Assembly (NCBI RefSeq): GCF_036846205.1
Contig: NZ_DAIUCK010000100.1
Span: 1 to 11,576, forward strand
From: Rhabdothermincola sp036846205
GTDB lineage: Bacteria > Actinomycetota > Acidimicrobiia > Acidimicrobiales > Acidimicrobilacustridaceae
Length of the DNA: 11,576 nucleotides
Direction: 5' to 3'
Both the position numbers and the translations under genes were made by a program. Positions 1-6,769 of the stretch are shown in pieces. Position 1 is the first letter of the stretch. Each line of letters opens with the position of its first letter. Under the pieces are notes generated by a model. That model ran no database searches. It saw only the letters and a program-made list of their open reading frames with translations, and was not told where the DNA came from.

Positions 1-645
1 CGCCAGCGGCTGCTCGAGGGTGGCGGTCGAGCCCAGCAGCAGCGCTGCGGGCTCGCCGGAGCGCAGTGTCCTCGCGATGCGCTCCACGGTCGAGGCGTCC
101 ACGGCTCGGGCGCGGGGGCGTTCGAGCGGCTGGGCCGGCCCGGGCGCGGGTGACCACGACACGTCCGCGGGCAGGATCAGGGTGGCGACCTGCCCGGGTG
201 GGCCGTAGGAGGCAGCGACGGCTCGGGCGGCGTCGAGCGCCACCTCGTCCGGGCTCTGCGAGGTGCGGATCCAACCCGAGACGTTGCGGGCCACCGTCTC
301 GATGTCGGACTCGAGCGGCGCGTCGTACTGCTTGTGATAGGTGGCGTGGTCACCGACGATGTTCACGATCGGCGACCGGGCCCGGCGTGCGTTGTGCAGG
401 TTCGCGACCCCGTTGCCCAGCCCCGACCCCAGATGCAGCAGGGTCGCTGCGGGGCGACCGGTCATGCGCGCGTAGCCGTCGGCAGCGCCGGTGACGACAC
501 CCTCGAACAGGCCGAGCACCCCCCGCATCTCCGGCACGGAGTCGAGCGCGGCCACGAAGTGCATCTCCGAGGTGCCCGGGTTCATGAAGCACACGTCGAC
601 GCCGGCGTCGACGAGCGTGCGGATCAGGGCTTGCGCGCCGTTCAT
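1..645 (-). CDS. ilvX: ThDP-dependent acetolactate synthase-like enzyme (IlvX-like), C-terminus beyond the left edge
   Basis: The first 215 residues of a thiamine-diphosphate enzyme of the acetolactate synthase / benzoylformate decarboxylase family are visible; the family is usually 500-570 residues, so over half is outside the window. The N-terminal pyrimidine-binding domain is clear: NPGTSE at 22-27, the family's conserved catalytic Glu at 48 (LFEGV), GAADGYARM at 53-61, GSGLGNG at 73-79 and GDHATYH at 98-104. From memory it resembles mycobacterial IlvX closely over this domain. IlvX-type proteins are annotated as acetohydroxyacid synthase, but their reaction is poorly established, so decarboxylation or carboligation of another 2-oxo acid is equally possible. 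The ATG at 645 has an AAGGTGG ribosome site overlapping the TGA of the upstream FAD oxidase, 14 nt away, so the two are almost certainly co-transcribed and translationally coupled. Family confidence is high, substrate unknown. Confidence 0.9.
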   Translation of the reverse strand, partial: MNGAQALIRTLVDAGVDVCFMNPGTSEMHFVAALDSVPEMRGVLGLFEGVVTGAADGYARMTGRPAATLLHLGSGLGNGVANLHNARRARSPIVNIVGDHATYHKQYDAPLESDIETVARNVSGWIRTSQSPDEVALDAARAVAASYGPPGQVATLILPADVSWSPAPGPAQPLERPRARAVDASTVERIARTLRSGEPAALLLGSTATLEQPLA

Positions 646-659
646 CGTTCGGTCCACCT

Positions 660-2033
660 TCAGTCGAAGAGCTTGCCGGGGTTGAGGATGCCGTTGGGGT
701 CGAACGCGGTCTTGATACGCCGCATGAGATCGATCTTCACCGGGTCTTCCAGCTCGAGGAAGTAGCGCTTCTTCTCAGTGCCGATGCCGTGCTCGCCGGA
801 GATGGTGCCGCCCAGCTCGATCCCCACGGCGAACAAGGCGCGCATCAGGTGGTAGCGCACCTCCGGGTCGGGTTGGAACACGGCGAGATGGACGTTGCCG
901 TCACCGGCGTGACCGCATCCGGCGATCCAGGCCTGGTGCTCGGCCGCGAGCTCGGCGACCCGGGACATGAACCGGGCGATGGCGGCACGGGGAACCACCA
1001 GGTCGACGATGTCGTCGGCGTTGTTCGCCTTGGCGAGCCAGAAGGCCTTCTCCCGGGCTTCGATGAGCTGGGTTGCGGCGTTCGGGGGAAGCACGTAGAC
1101 GTCGACCGCGCCGAGCTGCCCGAGCTGCTCGCCGAGTGTGGCGACGTCCTCGTCGAGCCGGTCGGCGTGCGAGCTCTCCATCATCACCACCAGGTAGGCG
1201 AGGGCGGTCTCCTTGACCTCCTGGGGGATCCCGAGCTCCAGGCCGTAGGTCGAGCAGGTGGCGCTCATCGTCAGCATGTCGATGTACTCGAGGATCACCG
1301 GACCGATGCCGCTGTCGACGATGCGGGGGACGGCCGCCGTCACCTCCTCCAGGGTGGTGAACGGGGCCAGGACGGTGGCTCGGTGCGCCGGCCGGGGATA
1401 CAGCTTGAGGATGACCTCGGTGACGATCGCCAGGGTGCCTTCGGAGCCGATGATCAGCTGGGTGAGGTCGTAGCCGGTGGTGGCCTTGACGAACTTGCCG
1501 CCGGTCCGGATCACCTCACCGGTGGGGAGCACCGCTTCGAGGCCGAGCACGTGATGGCGGGTCACGCCGTAGCGGACCGCTCGCATCCCACCGGCGTTGG
1601 TGGCCACGTTGCCGCCCAGGCTGGCGCTGTACTCGCCCGGGTACACGGGGTACACGAGCCCGTGCTGGCGAGTCACCTCGTCGAGCTGCTCGAGCCGCAC
1701 CCCCGGCTGGACGACCGCCACGTGGTTCTCGGTGTCGATGTCGATGATCGCGCCCATGCGGTCGAAGGCCAGCAGGATGCCCTCGGCGAGGGGGATCGCC
1801 GCTCCGGACAGCCCGGTGCCGCTGCCGCGGGCGGTGACCGGGATGCGGTGCTCGTTGGCGACCCGGAGTACGGCGGCGACCTCGTCGGTGGTCTCCGGGA
1901 ACACCAGCGCCGCGGGGGTGGTCGGGGTGCTGCCGAGGGCCTCGTCGTGGGTGAAGTCCTCCTTGATGGCGGTGCCGGTGTGCACGTTGGCCGGCCCCAC
2001 GATGGAGCTGAGCAGTGCCGCGATCTCGGTCAA
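660..2033 (-). CDS. FAD-linked oxidase, glycolate oxidase GlcD / D-lactate dehydrogenase type
   Basis: This 457-residue protein is a full-length member of the VAO/PCMH flavoprotein family and probably oxidises a D-2-hydroxy acid to the 2-oxo acid. The FAD-binding domain spans about 38-215, with the pyrophosphate loop ARGSGTGLSGAA at 68-79, GGNVATNAGGMRAVRYG at 140-156 and GSEGTLAIVTE at 196-206. The C-terminal oxidase domain (about 218-455) carries CGHAGDGNVH at 373-382, SGEHGIGTEKK at 412-422 and the family-typical ending DPNGILNPGK at 445-454. No signal peptide or iron-sulfur domain is present. The start is TTG: it is the only usable start between an upstream in-frame stop and the conserved region, with GGAGG 9 nt before it. 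The downstream ThDP gene suggests that the oxidase feeds it a 2-oxo acid. Glycolate, lactate, 2-hydroxyglutarate or a longer hydroxy acid are all possible substrates. Confidence 0.93.
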   Translation of the reverse strand: MTEIAALLSSIVGPANVHTGTAIKEDFTHDEALGSTPTTPAALVFPETTDEVAAVLRVANEHRIPVTARGSGTGLSGAAIPLAEGILLAFDRMGAIIDIDTENHVAVVQPGVRLEQLDEVTRQHGLVYPVYPGEYSASLGGNVATNAGGMRAVRYGVTRHHVLGLEAVLPTGEVIRTGGKFVKATTGYDLTQLIIGSEGTLAIVTEVILKLYPRPAHRATVLAPFTTLEEVTAAVPRIVDSGIGPVILEYIDMLTMSATCSTYGLELGIPQEVKETALAYLVVMMESSHADRLDEDVATLGEQLGQLGAVDVYVLPPNAATQLIEAREKAFWLAKANNADDIVDLVVPRAAIARFMSRVAELAAEHQAWIAGCGHAGDGNVHLAVFQPDPEVRYHLMRALFAVGIELGGTISGEHGIGTEKKRYFLELEDPVKIDLMRRIKTAFDPNGILNPGKLFD

Positions 2034-2098
2034 CTCCGGTGCCCTCCGCTGTCCCGCTCGACGGCTCGTGCCGCCGGTGCCCCCGCTACGTGCCTGCT

Positions 2099-2127
2099 TG
2101 TGTAGGTGGCGGGCGCGGGTCGGTCAA
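2099..2127 (-). promoter_or_regulatory. Predicted sigma-70-type promoter of the FAD oxidase-ilvX operon
   Basis: On the minus strand a TTGACC (-35-like, positions 2127-2122) is followed after exactly 17 nt by TACACA (-10-like, 2104-2099). It lies in the 112-nt gap between the flavodoxin stop and the TTG start of the FAD oxidase, and would give a leader of roughly 55-60 nt. The -35 matches five of six consensus positions; the -10 is only fair because its last base is A rather than T. No convincing hairpin or operator was seen in the rest of this gap. Confidence 0.4.
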
Positions 2128-2145
2128 GCTCGCACGGAGGACGGC

Positions 2146-2625
2146 TCACCAGAGGCCGAGCTCGAGTCCCGCCGCGATCGTCTGGCCGAGCTCCGTCGCC
2201 TGCTGCAGGTGCTCGCCCTCCACGTCCCCGATGACGATCAAGGGTGGCTGGACCTCCTTCCAGCCGAGACCGGTGGTGATGCGCCGCACGCTCCGGGTCG
2301 CTCCACTACCGTCGTCGTGGCGGCCCTTCACGATCAGCGCGTAGGGGAGGCCACGGGTCTCCTCCAACACCGCGTAGTAGCTGCGATCGAAGAAGTCCTT
2401 GAGTCCGCCGCTCATGTACCCGAAGTTCTCGGGCGTCCCGAGGATCACCGCGTCCGCCCACCGCAGGTCGTCGGGCCCCGCGTCGAGCGCCGGTCGCCAG
2501 CGAACCTCGACCTGTTCGATCTCGTCGGTCCGCGCGCCGGCCACGGCGGCCTCGACCAGCCGCCGGGTGCCCCCGGTCTGCGAGTGGGAGACGACGAGGA
2601 GGTGCTTGGTGTCGCCTTCAGCCAT
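2146..2625 (-). CDS. Flavodoxin-family FMN protein / NAD(P)H-dependent oxidoreductase
   Basis: This 159-residue single-domain protein has the flavodoxin-like fold. SHSQTGGT at 13-20 is the FMN phosphate-binding loop after the first strand, and TPENFGYMSGGLKDFFDR at 64-81 is the isoalloxazine-side loop and helix seen in WrbA-like and NADPH-dependent FMN reductases. No signal peptide is present, so it is cytoplasmic. The likely role is electron transfer or quinone/flavin reduction; the partner is unknown. The ATG at 2625 overlaps the end of the upstream nuclease gene by 8 nt (the TGA of the nuclease lies inside ATGGCTGA), which implies translational coupling. A second, different flavodoxin-like gene lies just beyond the nuclease on the other strand. 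The fold is secure, the reaction is not. Confidence 0.85.
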   Translation of the reverse strand: MAEGDTKHLLVVSHSQTGGTRRLVEAAVAGARTDEIEQVEVRWRPALDAGPDDLRWADAVILGTPENFGYMSGGLKDFFDRSYYAVLEETRGLPYALIVKGRHDDGSGATRSVRRITTGLGWKEVQPPLIVIGDVEGEHLQQATELGQTIAAGLELGLW

Positions 2626-3145
2626 CGCGGCCTCCGACGCACGCCTCCCCCCACAGGCCGCGCCCCGCGGATCGAGCCGATGCCACCGCGGCTCGGATCT
2701 CCTCCACGTAGCGCACGTTGGGTGGGATGGTGAGCTGCTCGGCGAAGCCCTGCGCCGCCAGGTCGAGGTTCACGAACAGCCCGTCGGGCAACCGGCGGAC
2801 GTAGGCGAGGGTCCGGCCGTAGCGGTCGTGCTCCTCCACGTCGAGCTCCAGCCGGACGTTCGTGCCCGGCGGCAGCAGCGAGGCGGTGTAGGCGGCGGCT
2901 TCCTTCCCGAGGCATTCCACGGGCCGCCGCGGGTCGACGCTCTCGGGGGTGTCAACACCGATGAGCCGGACCCGGCGACCGTCGGTCAGCTTGATCGTGT
3001 CACCATCGATCACCCGCTCGACGGTGGCCGTGCCCCCCTGATCCGGCTCGGCGTCAGATGCCTGCTCGGGACCGGCACACGCGCTCGCGGCCAGGATCGC
3101 GAGCACACCGGAGGCGAGCAGGTGCCGGAGCTTCGAGCTGGGCAC
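2618..3145 (-). CDS. Secreted lipoprotein thermonuclease (staphylococcal nuclease family)
   Basis: This 175-residue protein has an N-terminal signal with positive residues (K5, R7), a hydrophobic stretch at 9-20 and a lipobox-like ASAC ending at Cys23, so it is probably a membrane-anchored extracytoplasmic lipoprotein. A linker rich in Asp, Glu and Gln leads to an SNase domain at about 41-168. All catalytic and calcium-binding residues of staphylococcal nuclease have counterparts: D49 in DGDT, R60, D65-T66 and E68 in RLIGVDTPE, and R111 in YGRTLAYV. It should therefore be an active calcium-dependent endonuclease cleaving DNA or RNA, perhaps for nutrient scavenging. The GTG at 3145 is chosen because it gives a complete signal peptide; it has no good ribosome site but sits 7 nt after a TACACT -10-like element, which suggests a leaderless mRNA. 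Confidence 0.9.
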   Translation of the reverse strand: MPSSKLRHLLASGVLAILAASACAGPEQASDAEPDQGGTATVERVIDGDTIKLTDGRRVRLIGVDTPESVDPRRPVECLGKEAAAYTASLLPPGTNVRLELDVEEHDRYGRTLAYVRRLPDGLFVNLDLAAQGFAEQLTIPPNVRYVEEIRAAVASARSAGRGLWGEACVGGRDG

Positions 3146-3168
3146 GGCCTGAGTGTAGGGTCCCCGGT
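3146..3168. promoter_or_regulatory. Compact divergent promoter region with overlapping -10 elements
   Basis: The 23 bp between the nuclease GTG (3145, minus) and the flavodoxin GTG (3169, plus) hold two -10-like hexamers. TACACT reads on the minus strand at 3157-3152 and TAGGGT on the plus strand at 3156-3161; they share the TA at 3156-3157. Each lies 7-8 nt before its own start codon, the spacing expected if transcription starts at the start codon. Neither gene has a clear Shine-Dalgarno sequence. This fits leaderless transcription, common in actinobacteria, but is a prediction; no good -35 element is apparent on either strand. Confidence 0.45.
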
Positions 3169-3591
3169 GTGAAGGTCGTGATCGTCTACGAGAGCCTCAC
3201 GGGCAACACCAAGCGGGCAGCTGAGCTGATGGGCGGGCTGCTTGCCGAACGGGGAGTGGACACGACCGTGTGCCCGATCACCGGCATCGACCACCAGGCC
3301 CTGGCCCTCGCTGATCTGGTCGTGGTCGGCGGATGGGTCGACGGCCTGTTCTTCGTCGGGCAGCGTCCCGGCCGGGCGGCGCGATTCGAGGCCTTCCCGC
3401 CGATCGACGGCAAGCGCTGCCTCGTCTACTGCACCTATGCCATCGATCCGGGCAAGACCCTCGAGAAGCTCACCCGCATCATGCAGAGGCGAGGAGCGCA
3501 GGTGCTCGGAGGCATGACGATCAAGCGCAGCCGCCTGGAACAGGGCGCCCGCGAGTTCGTCGACCGTCTCCTACAGGCCGTCCCCGCCTGA
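3169..3591 (+). CDS. Flavodoxin-like protein
   Basis: This 140-residue protein has a flavodoxin fold. The first strand KVVIVYES is followed by the FMN phosphate loop SLTGNT at 9-14, then alternating strands and helices, with VVVGGWVDGLFF at 51-62 in the position of the flavin-stacking loop. It is cytoplasmic. The GTG at 3169 is preferred because it begins directly at the first beta strand. The reading frame extends upstream to an ATG at 3058, but that extension is Arg-rich, unlike any flavodoxin, and overlaps the divergent nuclease. It heads a plus-strand run with an SDR dehydrogenase 17 nt downstream and then a cupin dioxygenase, so it may carry electrons or act as a small flavin enzyme in that pathway, which is inference. 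It is not a close relative of the flavodoxin-like protein at 2146-2625. Confidence 0.82.
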   Translation: MKVVIVYESLTGNTKRAAELMGGLLAERGVDTTVCPITGIDHQALALADLVVVGGWVDGLFFVGQRPGRAARFEAFPPIDGKRCLVYCTYAIDPGKTLEKLTRIMQRRGAQVLGGMTIKRSRLEQGAREFVDRLLQAVPA

Positions 3592-3608
3592 GGAGCGGAG
3601 CGATCACC

Positions 3609-4406
3609 GTGGACCAGCTATCCCGCAGGCTCGAGGGGAAGGTCGCGGTGGTCACGGGCGGTGGATCGGGTATCGGGCTCGCCTCGGCCCGGGCGCTGGC
3701 CGTCGAGGGTGCGCGGGTCGTCGTCTCTGACATCGACGAGGAGCGTGGGCGAGCCGCCGTGGACACCCTGGCGGCCGAGGGTCGGGAGGCGGCCTTCGTC
3801 CGCACCGACGTGGCTGACAGCTCGCAGTGCGAGCAGCTGGTCGACGCGACCGTCGAGCGCTTCGGCCGTCTCGACATCTTTCACAACAACGCCGGGGTGG
3901 CCTGGCCCTTCCGTGACGGGTTCACTCCGGACGTGTCCCCGCAGGTGTGGGACCGGGTCATCGCTGTGAACCTCTCCGGAGTCTTCTACTGCTGTCACTT
4001 CGCCATCCCGGTGATGGCGCGCACGGGTGGCGGCTCGATCATCAACACCGCGTCGTCGATGGCGCACCTGCCTCTCGGCGGTCTCGACGGATATGCGGCC
4101 TCGAAGGGCGGAGTCGCCCAGCTCACCCGCTCGCTGGCACCCGGTTGCGGGCGGCTGGGCATCCGGGTGAACGCCATCAGCCCGGGGTACGTCGATACGC
4201 CGATGAACGAGATGATCTGGGCGACCCCGGCGCTGAAGGCCGGTTTCGAGCGTGGTCACGCGACGGGCCTGCAGGCTCCGGAGGAGGTGGCGGATGTGGT
4301 GGTCTTCCTGGCATCCGACGCATCGCGCAGCCTCACGGGAGCGGTGATCACCTGCGACCGCGGCTGGACGGCCTTCAAGCAACCGGAGATCCTGGGCGGC
4401 GGATGA
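3609..4406 (+). CDS. SDR-family NAD(P)-dependent oxidoreductase
   Basis: This classical short-chain dehydrogenase/reductase has 265 residues. The Rossmann motif TGGGSGIG is at 16-23, the acidic residue after the second strand is D41 (SDIDEE), which favours NAD over NADP, NNAG is at 93-96, and the catalytic set is N121, S149, Y162 and K166 (YAASK). SPGYVDTP at 191-198 is the usual segment preceding the substrate lid. It should interconvert an alcohol and a ketone. The GTG at 3609 is chosen because GGAG ends 8 nt before it and because upstream sequence belongs to the flavodoxin gene in another frame. It probably shares a transcript with the flavodoxin-like gene (17-nt gap) and the cupin gene (25-nt gap). 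If the cupin acts on a hydroxy-ketone, oxidation of an alcohol to that ketone is a natural preceding step, but this is inferred. Confidence 0.92.
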   Translation: MDQLSRRLEGKVAVVTGGGSGIGLASARALAVEGARVVVSDIDEERGRAAVDTLAAEGREAAFVRTDVADSSQCEQLVDATVERFGRLDIFHNNAGVAWPFRDGFTPDVSPQVWDRVIAVNLSGVFYCCHFAIPVMARTGGGSIINTASSMAHLPLGGLDGYAASKGGVAQLTRSLAPGCGRLGIRVNAISPGYVDTPMNEMIWATPALKAGFERGHATGLQAPEEVADVVVFLASDASRSLTGAVITCDRGWTAFKQPEILGGG

Positions 4407-4431
4407 GCGCCCCGCCCGGGGACGTGCAACC

Positions 4432-4905
4432 ATGATGCTCATGACCATGGTTGACATCCCCCGCGCCCTGCACCGGGGCGAAGACGAGCTGCCCTTCGTC
4501 GACATCGGCGATGGCAGCACGATGCAACTCCTGCAGGTCGACATCGAGGCCGGCCTGTGGGTGGTTCGGACCCGGTTCAACCCGGGCTACCAGGTGCAGA
4601 CCCACAAGCACACCGGGGAGGTCTACGCGTTCACGGTGTCGGGCTGCTGGAAGTACAAGGAGTACCCGGAGGTGAATCGGGCGGGCTCCTACCTGTTCGA
4701 GCCGGCCGGGTCCGTCCACACCCTGACCGTCCCGGAGGACAACACCGAGGTGACCGACGTGTTCTTCGCCATCCGGGGCGCGAACCTCAATCTCGACGAG
4801 AACGGCAACGTGGTGAGCGTCTGGGACGCCCAGTTCGTCCGCGACGGCTACTTCATGCTCTGCGAGGCCGCAGGGTACGGGCGGCCGGACGTCATCGGCG
4901 CCTAG
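4432..4905 (+). CDS. Cupin of the 2,4'-dihydroxyacetophenone dioxygenase-like family
   Basis: This 157-residue single-domain cupin has metal ligands that stand out: H58 and H60 in QTHKHTGEVYAF, with E63 nearby, and H96 in PAGSVHTL. The second cupin motif G(x)5PxGxxH is matched exactly at 85-96. The first motif is shorter than the textbook one, with two rather than three or four residues between the second His and the Glu. Overall pattern and length resemble 2,4'-dihydroxyacetophenone dioxygenase-like proteins, non-haem iron enzymes that cleave the carbon-carbon bond next to a ketone, giving two carboxylic acids. The actual substrate here is unknown. The ATG at 4432 has GGGGA 9 nt upstream; ATGs at 4435, 4441 and 4447 are alternatives that would only shorten an unconserved N-terminus. 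It follows the SDR by 25 nt and ends the plus-strand run. Confidence 0.85.
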   Translation: MMLMTMVDIPRALHRGEDELPFVDIGDGSTMQLLQVDIEAGLWVVRTRFNPGYQVQTHKHTGEVYAFTVSGCWKYKEYPEVNRAGSYLFEPAGSVHTLTVPEDNTEVTDVFFAIRGANLNLDENGNVVSVWDAQFVRDGYFMLCEAAGYGRPDVIGA

Positions 4906-4956
4906 GCCATCAGCGAGCGCCTGAGTCGCCGCGGGTGGTGTACCGGCCAGCTCGGC

Positions 4957-5613
4957 TCACGACCCGCAGCGTTCAAGCGCGTCCCGGTAGAGCGACGCGA
5001 GCAGCGAGTTGCCGTCATCGTTCGGGTGAATGGAGTCGCTGGTGAGCGTCCGTCCCGGGTTCGCCGCTTCCCAGGCGGCCACCGCATCGGACCATTCGAT
5101 GACGTCGATGCGGGGATCCTGTGCCGCCACGTCGCGCAGCGCCTGGTTGAACGCCCGGGCTCGCGGTCCGGCCTCCGGACCGTGACCTTCGATGCGTTCG
5201 TTGACGGTCACCAGGTGGATGCAGCGGACGCCGTCGAGGGCGTCGAGGAGGCCTCGCAGCGTGTCGACGATGGAGGAGATGTCATCGTCACTGTTGGTGA
5301 CATCGTTGGTGCCCAGGTTGATCACCACCTGGCGCTGGGGGAGGCGGCCGGCTTGCGCGGCTGCGGGGAGCTGCTGGCCGACCCGGTAGCCGATCTTGCC
5401 GTCGATCGTGAGAGTCCAGCGGTCGCCGAGGACTTCGCGGAAGGTGCCGGTGGCGCCCCAGGTGATGGAGTCGCCGATCAACGCCACCGGGGGCCGCTCG
5501 CGCCCGAGAGGCAGGGCCAAGGCCATCGCGCCCAGCACGAGTGCCACGGCGATGACCCCGACCACGGCCGGGCCCGGCGGTCGGGAGGCGTCTGGTAGCG
5601 GGAACGGCCTCAC
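4957..5613 (-). CDS. Membrane-anchored SGNH/GDSL-family hydrolase
   Basis: This 218-residue protein has one N-terminal hydrophobic segment at about 15-36 (anchor or uncleaved signal), followed by an SGNH hydrolase domain likely outside the cytoplasm. Block I is GDSIT at 47-51 with nucleophile S49, a block II glycine lies near 75, block III is GTND at 101-104 with N103, and block V is DSIHPND at 193-199 with D193 and H196. The catalytic set is complete, so an active esterase, lipase or deacylase is expected; the acyl substrate cannot be told. The GTG at 5613 is chosen because it includes the whole membrane segment; a GGAG lies only 2 nt before it, so the start is not certain. It lies 48 nt after the luciferase-like gene on the same strand and may be the last gene of that run. 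It is convergent with the cupin gene, with 51 nt between stops and no clear terminator. Confidence 0.87.
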   Translation of the reverse strand: MRPFPLPDASRPPGPAVVGVIAVALVLGAMALALPLGRERPPVALIGDSITWGATGTFREVLGDRWTLTIDGKIGYRVGQQLPAAAQAGRLPQRQVVINLGTNDVTNSDDDISSIVDTLRGLLDALDGVRCIHLVTVNERIEGHGPEAGPRARAFNQALRDVAAQDPRIDVIEWSDAVAAWEAANPGRTLTSDSIHPNDDGNSLLASLYRDALERCGS

Positions 5614-5643
5614 CGCTCCGAAACGATACCGATGAGAGACCTG

Positions 5644-5663
5644 GATGTCGCCGCAGCGACGTC
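5644..5663 (-). other. Stem-loop at the end of the luciferase-like gene
   Basis: GTCGC and GCGAC (5647-5651 and 5656-5660) form a perfect 5-bp stem with a 4-nt loop, extendable by two more pairs past one mismatch. It overlaps the stop codon of the luciferase-like gene and lies just before the SGNH hydrolase gene. There is no following U-tract, so it could be a weak terminator, a transcript-stabilising hairpin or chance in GC-rich DNA. Confidence 0.22.
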
Positions 5664-6756
5664 AGGTCGACGGCTGGCGGAAGTGGGAGATCACCCGCTC
5701 ACCGAGGAGCTCGATCGAGCGCATGACCGACCGGTGCGGGATCGCGTACGGGTTGACCAGGCACAGCAGCAGGTCGCAACCGGCGGCCCGGTAGCGCTCA
5801 GCCACTTCGAGGCAGCGTTCCGGGTCCCCGACGATGCACGAGCCGCTCGACTCCAGGTAGTCGAAGGTGAGCAGCGACAGGTCGAGGTCCTTGAGGATCT
5901 CGGCGTAGTCGTAGGTGCCGAGGGGTTTGCCTTCGAGCCAGGAGGCCACGGTCCCGATGTGCCACAGCGCCGTGCGCACGTACCACTCGAACGAGTCCCG
6001 GGCTTCCTCGAAGGCTTTCTCGGTGGTGTCCGCGCAGTGGACCATGGTGAAGGTGGCGGCCCGGCCATTGACGAACTTGCCGATCGGGCGGGCCCGGCTG
6101 AGCGCGTCACGGTAGAGGGCGATCCGGTGGGCGAGCTCCTCGGGCGGGACGCCGATGGTGAACGACAGCAGTCCCACCCCGAGCTCACCGGCGAGCACGT
6201 GACTGGGCTCGCTGCTCGACGCCGCCCACAGCGGTGGGTGGGGTTGCTGGAGGGGCTTGGGGTGCACTCGGCGAGCGGGCAGCTGCCAGAACTCGCCGTC
6301 CCACTCGAAGAGGTCCTCGGTCCACGCGCCGACGATCATGCGCAGCGCCTCCTCCCACTGGGCGCGGGTCAGGTTCGGATCCGCGCCGAACCCTTCCAGC
6401 TCGGCTCGGGTGGAGGAGCGGCCCGTGCCGAATTCGAGCCTGCCGTCGGTGACCAGGTCGACCACCGCCGCCGCCTCGGCGGCTCGGATCGGGTGGTTGT
6501 AGGGCTTCGGGAGGAGTCTGACCCCGTGACCGATCCGCAGGTGGGAGGTCTTGGCGGCGATCGCGCCGTAGAGGGCGTCGGGAGCGGAGCAGTGCGAGTA
6601 CTCGTCGAGGAAGTGGTGCTCCACGGTCCAGAAGGAGGAGAAGCCGGCCTGCTCGCCCCACACGGCCTGCTCGATCGTGTTGCGGTAGGCCTCGTGTTCG
6701 CTCGTGGGCGTCCACGGCTTGGGCACCGGGATCTCGTAGAAGAGGGCGAAGTCCAT
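5662..6756 (-). CDS. LLM-class (bacterial luciferase-like) flavin-dependent monooxygenase
   Basis: This 364-residue protein has the luciferase-like monooxygenase TIM-barrel fold, which uses reduced FMN or F420. Diagnostic segments are FWTVEHHF at 42-49 with the conserved EHH, GHGVRLLP at 76-83, HPIRAAEAAAVVDLVTDGRLEFGTGR at 88-113 in the usual position, and QWEEAL at 133-138. It probably hydroxylates, or oxidises in a Baeyer-Villiger-like way, an unknown organic substrate; an F420-dependent role is also possible in actinobacteria. The ATG at 6756 has GGAGG 5 nt upstream and begins at the first beta strand (MDFALFYEIP). The open frame continues to 7380, but that extension lies over the TetR gene in another frame and has no protein-like pattern. 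It follows the TetR regulator by 13 nt and is surely co-transcribed with it. Confidence 0.92.
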   Translation of the reverse strand: MDFALFYEIPVPKPWTPTSEHEAYRNTIEQAVWGEQAGFSSFWTVEHHFLDEYSHCSAPDALYGAIAAKTSHLRIGHGVRLLPKPYNHPIRAAEAAAVVDLVTDGRLEFGTGRSSTRAELEGFGADPNLTRAQWEEALRMIVGAWTEDLFEWDGEFWQLPARRVHPKPLQQPHPPLWAASSSEPSHVLAGELGVGLLSFTIGVPPEELAHRIALYRDALSRARPIGKFVNGRAATFTMVHCADTTEKAFEEARDSFEWYVRTALWHIGTVASWLEGKPLGTYDYAEILKDLDLSLLTFDYLESSGSCIVGDPERCLEVAERYRAAGCDLLLCLVNPYAIPHRSVMRSIELLGERVISHFRQPST

Positions 6757-6769
6757 GGGAACCTCCGGT

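Noticed and set aside
789..2105. A 438-codon open frame on the plus strand opposite the FAD oxidase.
   Set aside because: Its translation is Gly/Asp/Val/Arg-rich without recognisable motifs, and the minus strand encodes a full-length conserved flavoprotein. Long antisense frames are expected in GC-rich coding DNA.
3058..3168. Upstream ATG start for the 3169-3591 flavodoxin-like gene.
   Set aside because: The added 37 residues are Arg-rich, do not resemble the family and would overlap the start and signal peptide of the divergent nuclease.
4898..4933. Possible terminator between the convergent cupin and SGNH genes (GGCGC and GCGCC arms).
   Set aside because: Only a 5-bp stem with a loop of about 15 nt and no U-tract; not better than chance in this composition.
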